Source: an uncultured Eubacterium sp.
Lineage (GTDB): Bacteria; Bacillota; Clostridia; Lachnospirales; Lachnospiraceae
DNA: 46,035 bases
Assembly (NCBI GenBank): GCA_910586445.1
Contig: CAJUHV010000030.1
Span: 1 to 46,035 of the forward strand
Direction of reading: 5' to 3'
In this document: positions 33,412 through 41,211 of the stretch, in pieces
Position numbering within the stretch: position 1 is the first letter of the stretch
Layout of the letters: every line of letters begins with the position of its first letter
Program-made: the position numbers and the translations under genes
The notes under the pieces: generated by a model
Seen by the model: the letters and a program-made list of their open reading frames with translations, nothing else
The model's database searches: none
Told to the model about the DNA's origin: nothing

Positions 33412-34419
33412 ATGGAGAAAAAATATCCGGTAGTTACACTGTGTGGAAGTACCAGATTTAAGGAGGAATTTATAAAAGCACAAAAAGCACTGACACTGGA
33501 AGGGTATATTGTGATCTCAGTCGGCCTGTTTGGACATGGGGGCGACCCGGAAGTATGGGACGGCATGGACGAAGGCACGGTGACGAAAACGAAGGAAATG
33601 CTGGATGATATGCATAAACGGAAAATAGATATGTCTGATGAAATATTTGTAATTAATGTCGGCGGTTATATTGGTGAAAGCACGCGGTCTGAGATTGATT
33701 ATGCAAAACAGCATGGAAAATTAGTGCGGTATTTAGAAGAAAAAAAGAAGGTGCTGCTTTTAGAGGATGAACCTACCATACGCGAGGTGCTCAAGGAGTA
33801 TATGACCATATCCGGCTATCAGGTGACAGAGGCTGAGCGTGGAGACCAGGCGGTAAGCCTGCTGCAGGAAGAGGCATTTGATGCGGCAGTGCTTGATATT
33901 ATGGTACCTGGGATTGACGGATTTGAGGTGCTGCGGTTTATACGTGAACAGAAGCCGGATATGGCAGTCATAATGCTGACCGCTCTGGGGGATGAGAAGA
34001 CGCAGGTAAAAGCTTTTAACCTATATGCGGACGATTATATTATAAAGCCGGTATCTCCGATCATATTGTTAAAGCGCATGGAAACCGTACTGCGCAGGAC
34101 TGCAGGCAGCGTGCATAAAAGCGATATCGAAAAACCGGACGGAATTTACCTGCAGCAGGAGGCTTACAGTGCTTATTATAAAGGGAAAAAGCTGCCGCTG
34201 ACACTGAGCGAGTATCTGCTGCTTCAGACACTGTATGAAGAGCCGAACCGTGTATTTACAAGAGAGCAGCTGATTATGTGTATATTTAATGAGGATTATA
34301 TCGGCAATGACAGAATCATTGATGTGCATGTCAAAAATCTGAGAAAAAAACTGCCAGCAGCATATATCAAAACCGTTATCGGGGTCGGCTATCAATTTGA
34401 TAAGGAGGCAGATCTATGA
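33412..34419 (+). CDS. Response regulator (OmpR type) with N-terminal NDT-like domain
   Basis: A 335-residue fusion. Residues 1-109 look like the nucleoside 2-deoxyribosyltransferase/DUF4406-like Rossmann fold: CGSTRFKEEF (11-20), GLFGHGGDP, KEMLDDMHKRKIDMSDEIFVINVGGYIG and STRSEIDYA with Glu94 at the position of the family's nucleophile. Residues 113-230 are a full receiver (acidic pocket 118-120, phospho-acceptor Asp152, Thr180, Lys212). Residues ~240-332 are an OmpR/PhoB winged helix. Such ~110-residue N-terminal proteins usually stand alone. The stop overlaps the histidine kinase start (ATGA). The start at 33412 is chosen because AGAGGGAG lies upstream. Confidence 0.93.
   Translation: MEKKYPVVTLCGSTRFKEEFIKAQKALTLEGYIVISVGLFGHGGDPEVWDGMDEGTVTKTKEMLDDMHKRKIDMSDEIFVINVGGYIGESTRSEIDYAKQHGKLVRYLEEKKKVLLLEDEPTIREVLKEYMTISGYQVTEAERGDQAVSLLQEEAFDAAVLDIMVPGIDGFEVLRFIREQKPDMAVIMLTALGDEKTQVKAFNLYADDYIIKPVSPIILLKRMETVLRRTAGSVHKSDIEKPDGIYLQQEAYSAYYKGKKLPLTLSEYLLLQTLYEEPNRVFTREQLIMCIFNEDYIGNDRIIDVHVKNLRKKLPAAYIKTVIGVGYQFDKEADL
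33741..33747 (+). promoter_or_regulatory. A AAA AAG slippery heptamer at the domain junction
   Basis: In the reading frame the codons are GAA AAA AAG, giving the dnaX-type heptamer. A -1 slip would read eight more codons or so and stop (EGAAFRG, then TGA), releasing the N-terminal domain. A plus-strand loss of one A also gives a rapid stop. Whether slippage happens is unknown; no clear stimulatory stem-loop is visible. Confidence 0.4.
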
Positions 34420-35915
34420 AAAAGATCAGTCAGAGAAACTTATATTACAGCCTGGTGCTGGCAGCAGTCATGATGCTGTTTCTGATTGGATATTTCGCAT
34501 GGATGCTGCCTTCTTTATATGTAGATTATATAGAGGAGCAGAACGTAGAGGCTGTCAAAGAGCAGCATAATGCATTTATGGAGCATGGGTCTTATGACGG
34601 CATACAGGTTAAAAATCCGTCAGCCTGCGCTTCTGTTAAAATCCCATTCAGCGGCCCAGATATTGAGGTGGCAACAAAATTAGTTTCTATGAAGATCACG
34701 GCAGTAGAACATGAAACGCAGGCGCTGCTGACAGAGCTTCAGAAGTTTATAAAATCGCTGCAGTCAGAAGGGCTGGGCAGCACAAAGGCAGATTCTAAAG
34801 AAGCGGATTCTGGTGCCGGGAAAATGGAGCTTCGTTTTGCGGACAGCAGGTTTTATAAGCAGATCAATAAATGGAAGAACAAGCTGTCTGATATCTCTGC
34901 CGAATATGTGAAGCTGCCCGTTAAAATCGAATTTATTCAGCCTGATCATAAATCTAAATTATATAACAGCGAATTATTTAAAGTACATAGTCTATCTGAC
35001 CGTAAGGCGGTACTAGAGGCCAGTGTGGAAAACTATGAAAATAAGTATACAAATTATCTGGTGATCGAGTATACAGTGGACGGGATTGTGTGTTCAATCC
35101 TGCCGGTTGTCACGCCGGAAATGGAGGAGATCAGGCCGGTTGTCATGCAGAGCCTTCCCATGCTCGGGGCAGTCATTCTGGTAATAACGCTGATCTTTTC
35201 ACAGGTATATTCCGGCGGAATCGTGCAGCCGGTTTATCAGAAGCTGGAAGATATGAATCAGGTGCTTTTAGAAGAAAATAAAAGGCAGGAAGTATTTATG
35301 CGTGCCTCAAGCCATCAGCTGAAAACACCAATTACGGCTGCGCTCCTGCTGCTGGACGGCATGATCAATCAGATTGGTAAATATAAAGAAACACAGATCT
35401 ATCTGCCAAAGGTAAAAGAACAGCTGCTTTCTATGCGCAGGATGGTGGAAGAAATACTGTCGCTGCACCAAAATCATGAGAATCTCAATCTATGTGAAAT
35501 CGGGCTGTATGAACTGGTACAGTCACTTCTGGCAGTTTATTCAGTTGCGGCTTGTGACAAGCAGCTGCAGATTATACTGGAAGGGGACCAGAAGGCATAT
35601 GTCCGTGCAGATCGGGATGTACTGTCTAAGATTTTGGATAATATATTGTCAAATGCCGTAAACTATACGCCGGAAGGCGCACAGATCCGTATTTTGGTGC
35701 AGGCGCAGAAAATAGCAGTCTGGAATCAGGGAGCGGATATTCCGCAGGAAATTTTGGAGCATATTTTTGAACCGTTTGTCAGGGGCAGCCATGAGGGCCG
35801 GTCACATGGACTGGGTCTCTATATAGCGGCCTATTACGCGAAGCTGTCAGATATCGAATTGTCAGTGGCAAACAGAGAGGGCGGAGCAGAGTCAGTGATC
35901 CAGTTTCGATTTTAA
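34416..35915 (+). CDS. Sensor histidine kinase
   Basis: A 499-residue membrane kinase. TM1 about residues 12-33, an external sensor of ~210 residues, TM2 about 247-267. The phospho-acceptor box is RASSHQLKTPI (His300), the N-box is KILDNILSNAVNYT, then VWNQGADIP in place of the usual DxGxG (the Asp is Asn), FEPFVRG and HGLGLYI. It is the partner of the NDT-fused regulator by overlapping stop and start, and precedes the ABC transporter it probably controls. The stimulus is unknown. Confidence 0.95.
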   Translation: MKKISQRNLYYSLVLAAVMMLFLIGYFAWMLPSLYVDYIEEQNVEAVKEQHNAFMEHGSYDGIQVKNPSACASVKIPFSGPDIEVATKLVSMKITAVEHETQALLTELQKFIKSLQSEGLGSTKADSKEADSGAGKMELRFADSRFYKQINKWKNKLSDISAEYVKLPVKIEFIQPDHKSKLYNSELFKVHSLSDRKAVLEASVENYENKYTNYLVIEYTVDGIVCSILPVVTPEMEEIRPVVMQSLPMLGAVILVITLIFSQVYSGGIVQPVYQKLEDMNQVLLEENKRQEVFMRASSHQLKTPITAALLLLDGMINQIGKYKETQIYLPKVKEQLLSMRRMVEEILSLHQNHENLNLCEIGLYELVQSLLAVYSVAACDKQLQIILEGDQKAYVRADRDVLSKILDNILSNAVNYTPEGAQIRILVQAQKIAVWNQGADIPQEILEHIFEPFVRGSHEGRSHGLGLYIAAYYAKLSDIELSVANREGGAESVIQFRF

Positions 35916-35924
35916 ATCTATATA

Positions 35925-35970
35925 AGCTACATGCGAGCTTCATACGGACTTCACATCAGCTGTGTATAAT
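35925..35970 (+). promoter_or_regulatory. Three 11-bp direct repeats upstream of a -10 element (response-regulator site)
   Basis: AGCTACATGCG (35925-35935), AGCTTCATACG (35936-35946) and GACTTCACATC (35947-35957) are consecutive 11-bp repeats, followed by a perfect -10 TATAAT (35965-35970). No -35 fits 17 bases upstream. OmpR-type regulators bind 11-bp-spaced direct repeats, so the nearby fusion regulator is the likely ligand. The binding is inferred. Confidence 0.55.
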
Positions 35971-36023
35971 AACATTACGTAAATGATCGGCAGCGACCGG
36001 AAAAGACAGGAAGGAGATTTTAT

Positions 36024-36920
36024 ATGCTGTTAACAGTTGATCAATTGAAGGTGAAATTTGGAGCATGTACTGCGCTGGATATCCAGAGATCGATCTGTAT
36101 AGAAGAAGGAGACCGTGTTGGAATTATCGGATCAAATGGTGCAGGAAAAAGTACATTTGTAAAAAGTGTTGTGGGGCTTGTGCCTTATAAAGGAACTATG
36201 CGCAGCAGCATAAAAAGAAATGAAATAGCGGTGCATATGCAGTTTAATGAGTATACAGATAATATGCCCGTGAAATATGTTATGGAGGCCATTTTACAGA
36301 CGAAAATAGCCAAAGATCCAAAGCTGCAGGAATTAATCCATTATTTTGAATTTGAAGGATGCCTGAAAAAGAAATACAGTAAGCTGTCAGGAGGACAGAA
36401 GCAGAGATTTACGATTATCATGATCCTGATGCAGGATGCGCCGCTTACCTTTTATGATGAGGTGACTTCGGGGCTGGATTTTGAGACAAGGCAGAAATTA
36501 GTAGAAAAACTCGCACAGTGGTATCAGGGAAAAGAGGCCAGCCTGTGCATTGTATCCCATTATTACGAAGAGCTTGAGCAGCTGGCAGATAAACTGCTGA
36601 TTTTAGAAAAAGGCAGGGTAGTTGATTATGGATACAAAGAAGCTCTGTTTCAAAAATACTGCGGCAGGTCAGTGATTGTTATGGAGGCCAGTGAGAAAAA
36701 TGAAAGGCTGTCATCGGGCTGCAGAAAGCTGGCAGCACCTGCACATTTGATCGCATTATCTTGTATGTCTATGGAAGAAGAGACAGACATTGCCAGCCGC
36801 CTGATCGGGCAGAATGTGAATTTTAAGCGCAGTAACAATGACATCGAGTGCATTTATATGAATGCGAAGCAGGCTTATGAAAACAGCGGCAGTATTATGG
36901 AGGTAAATCATGCAGAATAA
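36024..36920 (+). CDS. ABC transporter ATP-binding protein
   Basis: A 298-residue ATPase: Walker A GSNGAGKST, signature LSGGQKQR, Walker B LTFYDEVTSGLD, H-loop IVSHYYEE. Q-loop Gln is in VHMQFNEY. The ~80-residue C-terminal segment after residue ~215 is not typical and may regulate. It is behind the putative regulator site, and overlaps the following permease by 11 bases. Substrate unknown; such ABC-2 pairs often handle lantibiotics, lipids or drugs. Confidence 0.94.
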   Translation: MLLTVDQLKVKFGACTALDIQRSICIEEGDRVGIIGSNGAGKSTFVKSVVGLVPYKGTMRSSIKRNEIAVHMQFNEYTDNMPVKYVMEAILQTKIAKDPKLQELIHYFEFEGCLKKKYSKLSGGQKQRFTIIMILMQDAPLTFYDEVTSGLDFETRQKLVEKLAQWYQGKEASLCIVSHYYEELEQLADKLLILEKGRVVDYGYKEALFQKYCGRSVIVMEASEKNERLSSGCRKLAAPAHLIALSCMSMEEETDIASRLIGQNVNFKRSNNDIECIYMNAKQAYENSGSIMEVNHAE

Positions 36921-37695
36921 AAAGAGAAAAATGATAACAATGCAGATGATTATTTTTGAACTGCGTAACGTAACAGGCAATCCGTATGTACATATATTTG
37001 GAGTCGGGCTGCCGGTTGTCCTGGCTGAGCTGATCACTATGGTAGCCGTATCAGAGGTTAACGATCCTTCCCTTGCCGGAATGATAGCGACGTCGGTTTA
37101 TCTGGGAATGGGGACGCTGATTCCTATGGCAACGATATTGATGGGATATGCGGTCTGCTATGCACAGGAGCTGGATAAAGGCATACCAGAGCGGATGCAG
37201 CTGTTTGGGATCAGGGGCAGCAGCATGCTGTGCAGCAGGGCGATTTCAGAGGCAATATTTATTACGGTTTCTTTTGGGATTTTCTTTGCTGTTGGATACG
37301 GAGTGTCAGATCTTGAACAGCCGGCAGCATCCGGCGTAGTCAGTTATTTTCTGAGCATACTCGTGCTCAGCGTAATACTGTTGGCTCTGGCACATGGGGT
37401 TGCCTGTATATGCCGCAGTTTTGGAAGGACGTACTGCGTCAGCATGATGCTTTACTTTGCATTTATGATTTTTAGCGGCATGATGGGCGTCGAATATGCA
37501 GATCTGCCGAAATGGGCACAGGCAGTCGCAAGAATGCTCCCTGTTACCTATATAAACAGAGATTTTTATCAGGTGTGGTCAGGAGAAGAGTATAATTATA
37601 TGCCGATGATACAGTCATATCTGTTTCTTGGAGCTGTATCTGGGATTCTGCTGTTTCTTGTGTGGAAACGCTCGCCGAGGGCAGAGATATCCTGA
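36910..37695 (+). CDS. ABC-2 type transporter permease
   Basis: A 261-residue integral membrane protein with six predicted helices (about residues 19-40, 50-75, 100-125, 140-165, 170-190, 233-252). The sequence VARMLPVTYINRDFYQVWSG at the fifth to sixth helix fits ABC-2 permeases. It works with the ATPase encoded just before. The two-gene unit is the likely output of the two-component pair upstream. Confidence 0.9.
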   Translation: MQNKKRKMITMQMIIFELRNVTGNPYVHIFGVGLPVVLAELITMVAVSEVNDPSLAGMIATSVYLGMGTLIPMATILMGYAVCYAQELDKGIPERMQLFGIRGSSMLCSRAISEAIFITVSFGIFFAVGYGVSDLEQPAASGVVSYFLSILVLSVILLALAHGVACICRSFGRTYCVSMMLYFAFMIFSGMMGVEYADLPKWAQAVARMLPVTYINRDFYQVWSGEEYNYMPMIQSYLFLGAVSGILLFLVWKRSPRAEIS

Positions 37696-37702
37696 GCTGC
37701 GT

Positions 37703-38281
37703 CTATTGTTCCAAAAAAACCTTCTCTAGTTCTATGAAGCAGCCCTCAAGTATGTTCACCTTAGCGGGATCTGTCCGTCCGTAATCCTCATGCGGACGGA
37801 GGATGCCGTTATTGTCTAATAAAAATACCTGCACCGTCTTATTTTTGGGATCTGCAATCCAGTATTCACGTACACCTGCCTGCTGATATAAGCGCAGCTT
37901 TATAAGCCTGTCATTGCGCAGGGATGACGGGGACAGTATTTCTATGATCATGTCTGGTGCACCCTTGCACCCTTTTTCATCTATTTTATTCTTGCTGCAT
38001 ATTACAGATATGTCTGGTATTACTACAGTATCTATATGCTCCGGCGTATCGCCGTTTTGTTCAAAAAGACGTACATCAAATGGAGCCGGATAGACCCTGC
38101 ATGGCTTTCCTTCCAAAAAGTTTGCAAGCTGTCTGGAAAGCTCCATGCTGATTTCCTGATGCGTGCTGGAAGGAGAAGACATCAGAAATATTTCGCCATG
38201 TATGATTTCGATACGCTCGTCTTCTTCCCAGGTAAGATAGTCGGCAAATGTATACCGGTTCTGTTTCGTAAGTGTAGCCAT
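37703..38281 (-). CDS. Uma2-family (DUF820) PD-(D/E)xK nuclease-like protein
   Basis: A 192-residue protein with the family layout: ERIEIIHGEIFLMSSPSSTHQEI (E and His), VIPDISVIC (catalytic Asp), DMIIEILSPSSLRNDRLIK (E and K), and YQQAGVREYWIAD. Uma2 members are predicted restriction-like endonucleases, often present in many copies in some phyla, with uncertain biology. It is convergent with the ABC permease, ending 8 bases away. Ribosome binding site GGAGG. It is the only copy here. Confidence 0.92.
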   Translation of the reverse strand: MATLTKQNRYTFADYLTWEEDERIEIIHGEIFLMSSPSSTHQEISMELSRQLANFLEGKPCRVYPAPFDVRLFEQNGDTPEHIDTVVIPDISVICSKNKIDEKGCKGAPDMIIEILSPSSLRNDRLIKLRLYQQAGVREYWIADPKNKTVQVFLLDNNGILRPHEDYGRTDPAKVNILEGCFIELEKVFLEQ

Positions 38282-38399
38282 ATTGGTTCCTCCACATTAT
38301 TTCTAAGCGACTTTAATTTTACTGGTATTATAACATGCAGCTGCGATGCATTCTATATATAAATAATAGTTTGTAGATAATAGCAGGCAATTTATACTT

Positions 38400-38433
38400 A
38401 TATTGTTGATAAATATCAACAATATGATATACT
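38400..38433 (+). promoter_or_regulatory. Promoter overlapped by perfect 12-2-12 palindrome
   Basis: Half-site ATATTGTTGATA (38400-38411), spacer AA, then TATCAACAATAT (38414-38425), no mismatch. It covers a promoter -35 TTGATA (38406-38411), 16-bp spacer, -10 TATACT (38428-38433) before the CAP/LRR gene. The position suggests a repressor operator. Confidence 0.65.
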
Positions 38434-38479
38434 TAAAAAGTAAAGATAAACTCAATTATAAAGGAGGTTTCAAATCGCA

Positions 38480-41131
38480 ATGCAAAAAATTGTAAAAAGA
38501 AAACCATGGCAGTTTATGAAAAAGCTGCTGATCATGCTGCTGTGCATCGGCCTGATGATGCCGTCAGATCCAGGCTTTGCAGCAGAAAATCAGCAGGACA
38601 TTGACAGCCAGATTCTGGCAGCAGAAGCGCAGCTGAATGAGGCAAAAGAACGGCAGAAGGCTGCTGAAGAGAGAGTTAAGCAGGGATCATTAGGCTTTAT
38701 TGACTGGATGCTTGCCAAAAGTGATCTGACGCAGCTGCAGAAGTATGATCTGGAACAGGCAAGAAAAATCATGATTAAGGCCTGTGAAGAGAATTTTTCA
38801 AAATGGCAGGGAGGAGACGATACCGGACTTCCTGCGAAAAGAAACAACATGGTTACTTGTGTATGGGATGAAAACGACGCGGTTTCATTAAAAAATACGA
38901 AAAGGTCATTTCCTATTTTGAGAAGCGTAAATACGATCCGGGAAGAAGATCAAAATTATGTAGGGGAAATGCATAGAAATCCCGGCAGAACAAATTTTTA
39001 TTTGATGGCAATCACACAGACAGGGGCAGACCGTGCTGCAGGACTCAAGAGGCATTCACTGCTTCAGATCTCCTGTGAAAACCTGGCATTTGGTTCTATG
39101 AGCCCTGCGAATCTGTGGCGCAGTGAAATCGGCGTATTTAACAGCCTGAAGGAAAGCCTTGGAATAAGTGTGCTCAGCAGGGAGTCGGATGTAGAAGCGA
39201 TAGAAAATCTCGCAGATTCACAGCGCAAAACAGTAGGGCATTATACAAATCTTTTCTGGTCTGTGGATCAGGTTATGGGAATCGGGTATACAGACTATGG
39301 CGGGACAAGCTGCTACAGTGCTACAAAAAGCTCAAATCTGACAGAGCGGTTTGCAATCTACACGATCGATGAATTTGAGGCATTATTTAATGAATACTAT
39401 GCGACAGTTGATTTAAATGCGCTGCAGGCACTGACAGACGCTGCGCAGAAAAAACTGGATCAGCTCAGGGAGCAGCAGTATCAGGCATGTACTGTACATG
39501 AATATGGGCAGGGAGAGCGAAAAGAAGCGTCATGCAAAGAGAGCGGCGGTACCGTGTATACATGTACGAAGTGCGGTTATAAGAAAATAGAAAACCAGAT
39601 TCCTGCACTCGGCCACAGCTTTGTAGATGGCGTATGCACAAGGTGCCGGATAACAGGAGCAAAGGAGATCGATACAGTAAGCTGGCGGGTCGGCAATAAA
39701 GTAAATACTACTTACAATCAGACGTATGAAGCCGGGCAGGATGTAGAAATCTCGATCCGTTATCGGACAGCTTCTGAGTATGCAGACAGAGACCAGTTTG
39801 TTTTTGACATTAAAGATCCGTCTGTATTATCCTATGAACAAAAAACAAACAGCTCAGGAATCATGCATATGGTTCATACCGGTAAGACAACCGTTACCAT
39901 ATATCCGGCTGATAACCCGGCGCTGTCCAAAACCTATACCGTATCCGTAACAGATGTCGGCGGGCATGACTATCTGATCAGGCAGGCACAGCCGGGTGCC
40001 GGAAGAACCACAAAAACATGTTCAAAATGCGGGTACACAGAGGAGCTGACACTGCCGACAGCTATTACGAAGGTCACGTGGTGGAGAAACGGATCGGGCA
40101 CATATGAACCGGTTACATATAAAATAGGCGATGAGGTCAAAATCGAGGTATCCTGCTTTAGTACGCAGGAAACGATCGATAATAAAGAGTTTGCAATAGA
40201 GATTTCCGATCCGTCTGTTGCTGCCGTATCATACCCGAAAGAAAATCGGTATGCAGGCACGATTACGATAAAAGGAAATGGAAGTGCGGATGTAAAAATA
40301 TATGCAAAATACGATCCAAGCGTGAAAAAAGAATTTACACTGCGTATCGGGGATGGCGGAGGAAAAACAGAACCGTCAAAAGACGGCGATAACAAAACAC
40401 CGGGCAGCGGCACAGAACCGTCAAAAGACGGCGATAACAAAACACCGGGCAGCGGCACAGAACCGTCAAAAGACAGCGGTGACAAGACACCGGGCAGCAG
40501 CGGCACAGAATCGTCAGATGGCAGCAGTCATAACGTGCCAGAGGATAACGAAATAAATGATGAAACAAATGACGAAACAGATGAAGGCATCAAAGACAGC
40601 AGCAGTGAAACAGAGGATGATAGCGAAGACAGCAGTACAGGTAAGGGCGAAACAGTCTTTGACGGTACATATGAATATAAGACAGCGGGCGGAAAGGAAG
40701 TTGCTATAACAGGATGTGCCGACAGCAGTACTGCTTATGTTAAAATACCGGATACCATTACGATCGACGGAAAGCGTTTTAAAGTGACATCCATTGAAAA
40801 AGGCGCGTTTCAAAACGCAGATATAAAACGTGTTTCAATCGGTAAAAACGTAAAGACAATCGGCGCATCTGCGTTTGGCGGATGTAAAAATCTTACGAAA
40901 GTAACAATGGGCAGAAGTGTTACGAAAATCGGAAACAAGGCGTTTAAGGGATGTAAGAAGCTGAGCGTCATTAAAATCCAGTCTGTAAAGCTGAAAACGA
41001 TAGGCGCAGATGTATTTAAGGGAATCAGCAAGAATGCCCGGATGAAGGTACCGGCTAAAAAGCTTTCTGCGTATAAGAAATTGTTTAAAAATAAAGGACA
41101 GGGAAAGAACGTAAAATTCATCAAGCAGTAG
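38480..41131 (+). CDS. Secreted CAP/SCP-domain protein with Ig-like domains and BspA-type leucine-rich repeats
   Basis: An 883-residue exported protein. A signal peptide (about 1-35, cleavage after GFAA) is followed by a coiled segment, then a CAP/SCP domain: RHSLL (His192), ISCENLAFG (Glu200), LWRSEIGVF (Glu216) and TVGHYTNLFW (His254), matching the CAP signature tetrad. Next come Cys-rich CxxC repeats (around 350-395 and 515-535), two Ig-like/Big-type domains (400-490, 535-620), a Ser/Gly/Asp-rich stalk with three repeats of 15 residues (TEPSKDGDNKTPGSG and variants), and LRR_5/BspA-type repeats at the C-terminus (about 755-880: KVTSIEKGAFQNADIKRVSIG, IGASAFGGCKNLTKV). It is probably a surface adhesin or cell-wall-associated protein; no LPXTG is seen. 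AAAGGAGG lies 12 bases ahead of the start. Confidence 0.9.
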   Translation: MQKIVKRKPWQFMKKLLIMLLCIGLMMPSDPGFAAENQQDIDSQILAAEAQLNEAKERQKAAEERVKQGSLGFIDWMLAKSDLTQLQKYDLEQARKIMIKACEENFSKWQGGDDTGLPAKRNNMVTCVWDENDAVSLKNTKRSFPILRSVNTIREEDQNYVGEMHRNPGRTNFYLMAITQTGADRAAGLKRHSLLQISCENLAFGSMSPANLWRSEIGVFNSLKESLGISVLSRESDVEAIENLADSQRKTVGHYTNLFWSVDQVMGIGYTDYGGTSCYSATKSSNLTERFAIYTIDEFEALFNEYYATVDLNALQALTDAAQKKLDQLREQQYQACTVHEYGQGERKEASCKESGGTVYTCTKCGYKKIENQIPALGHSFVDGVCTRCRITGAKEIDTVSWRVGNKVNTTYNQTYEAGQDVEISIRYRTASEYADRDQFVFDIKDPSVLSYEQKTNSSGIMHMVHTGKTTVTIYPADNPALSKTYTVSVTDVGGHDYLIRQAQPGAGRTTKTCSKCGYTEELTLPTAITKVTWWRNGSGTYEPVTYKIGDEVKIEVSCFSTQETIDNKEFAIEISDPSVAAVSYPKENRYAGTITIKGNGSADVKIYAKYDPSVKKEFTLRIGDGGGKTEPSKDGDNKTPGSGTEPSKDGDNKTPGSGTEPSKDSGDKTPGSSGTESSDGSSHNVPEDNEINDETNDETDEGIKDSSSETEDDSEDSSTGKGETVFDGTYEYKTAGGKEVAITGCADSSTAYVKIPDTITIDGKRFKVTSIEKGAFQNADIKRVSIGKNVKTIGASAFGGCKNLTKVTMGRSVTKIGNKAFKGCKKLSVIKIQSVKLKTIGADVFKGISKNARMKVPAKKLSAYKKLFKNKGQGKNVKFIKQ
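40369..40506 (+). repeat. 45-bp tandem repeat coding the stalk
   Basis: About three copies encode TEPSKDGDNKTPGSG-like units. All lengths are multiples of three, so expansion or contraction changes stalk length without a frameshift. Confidence 0.9.
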
Positions 41132-41164
41132 CAGATGCAGCGGATAAAGAGAAGCTTCAATGTG

Positions 41165-41211
41165 TACAAGATATAGCAGAATTCGTTTTCGAATGAATGC
41201 TATATCTTGTA
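41165..41211. terminator. Long hairpin at the convergent ends of the CAP gene and histidine kinase
   Basis: A 14-bp perfect stem (half-site TACAAGATATAGCA, 41165-41178, with 41198-41211) around an inner ATTCG-TTTT-CGAAT hairpin. It has no T-run on either side and overlaps the final codons and stop of the minus-strand kinase. It may stop both transcripts or protect ends. Confidence 0.55.

Noticed and set aside
34416..35915. Kinase 1 as inactive because Asn replaces Asp in the G1 box
   Set aside because: NxG variants occur in functional kinases and the H, N, F and G2 boxes are intact.
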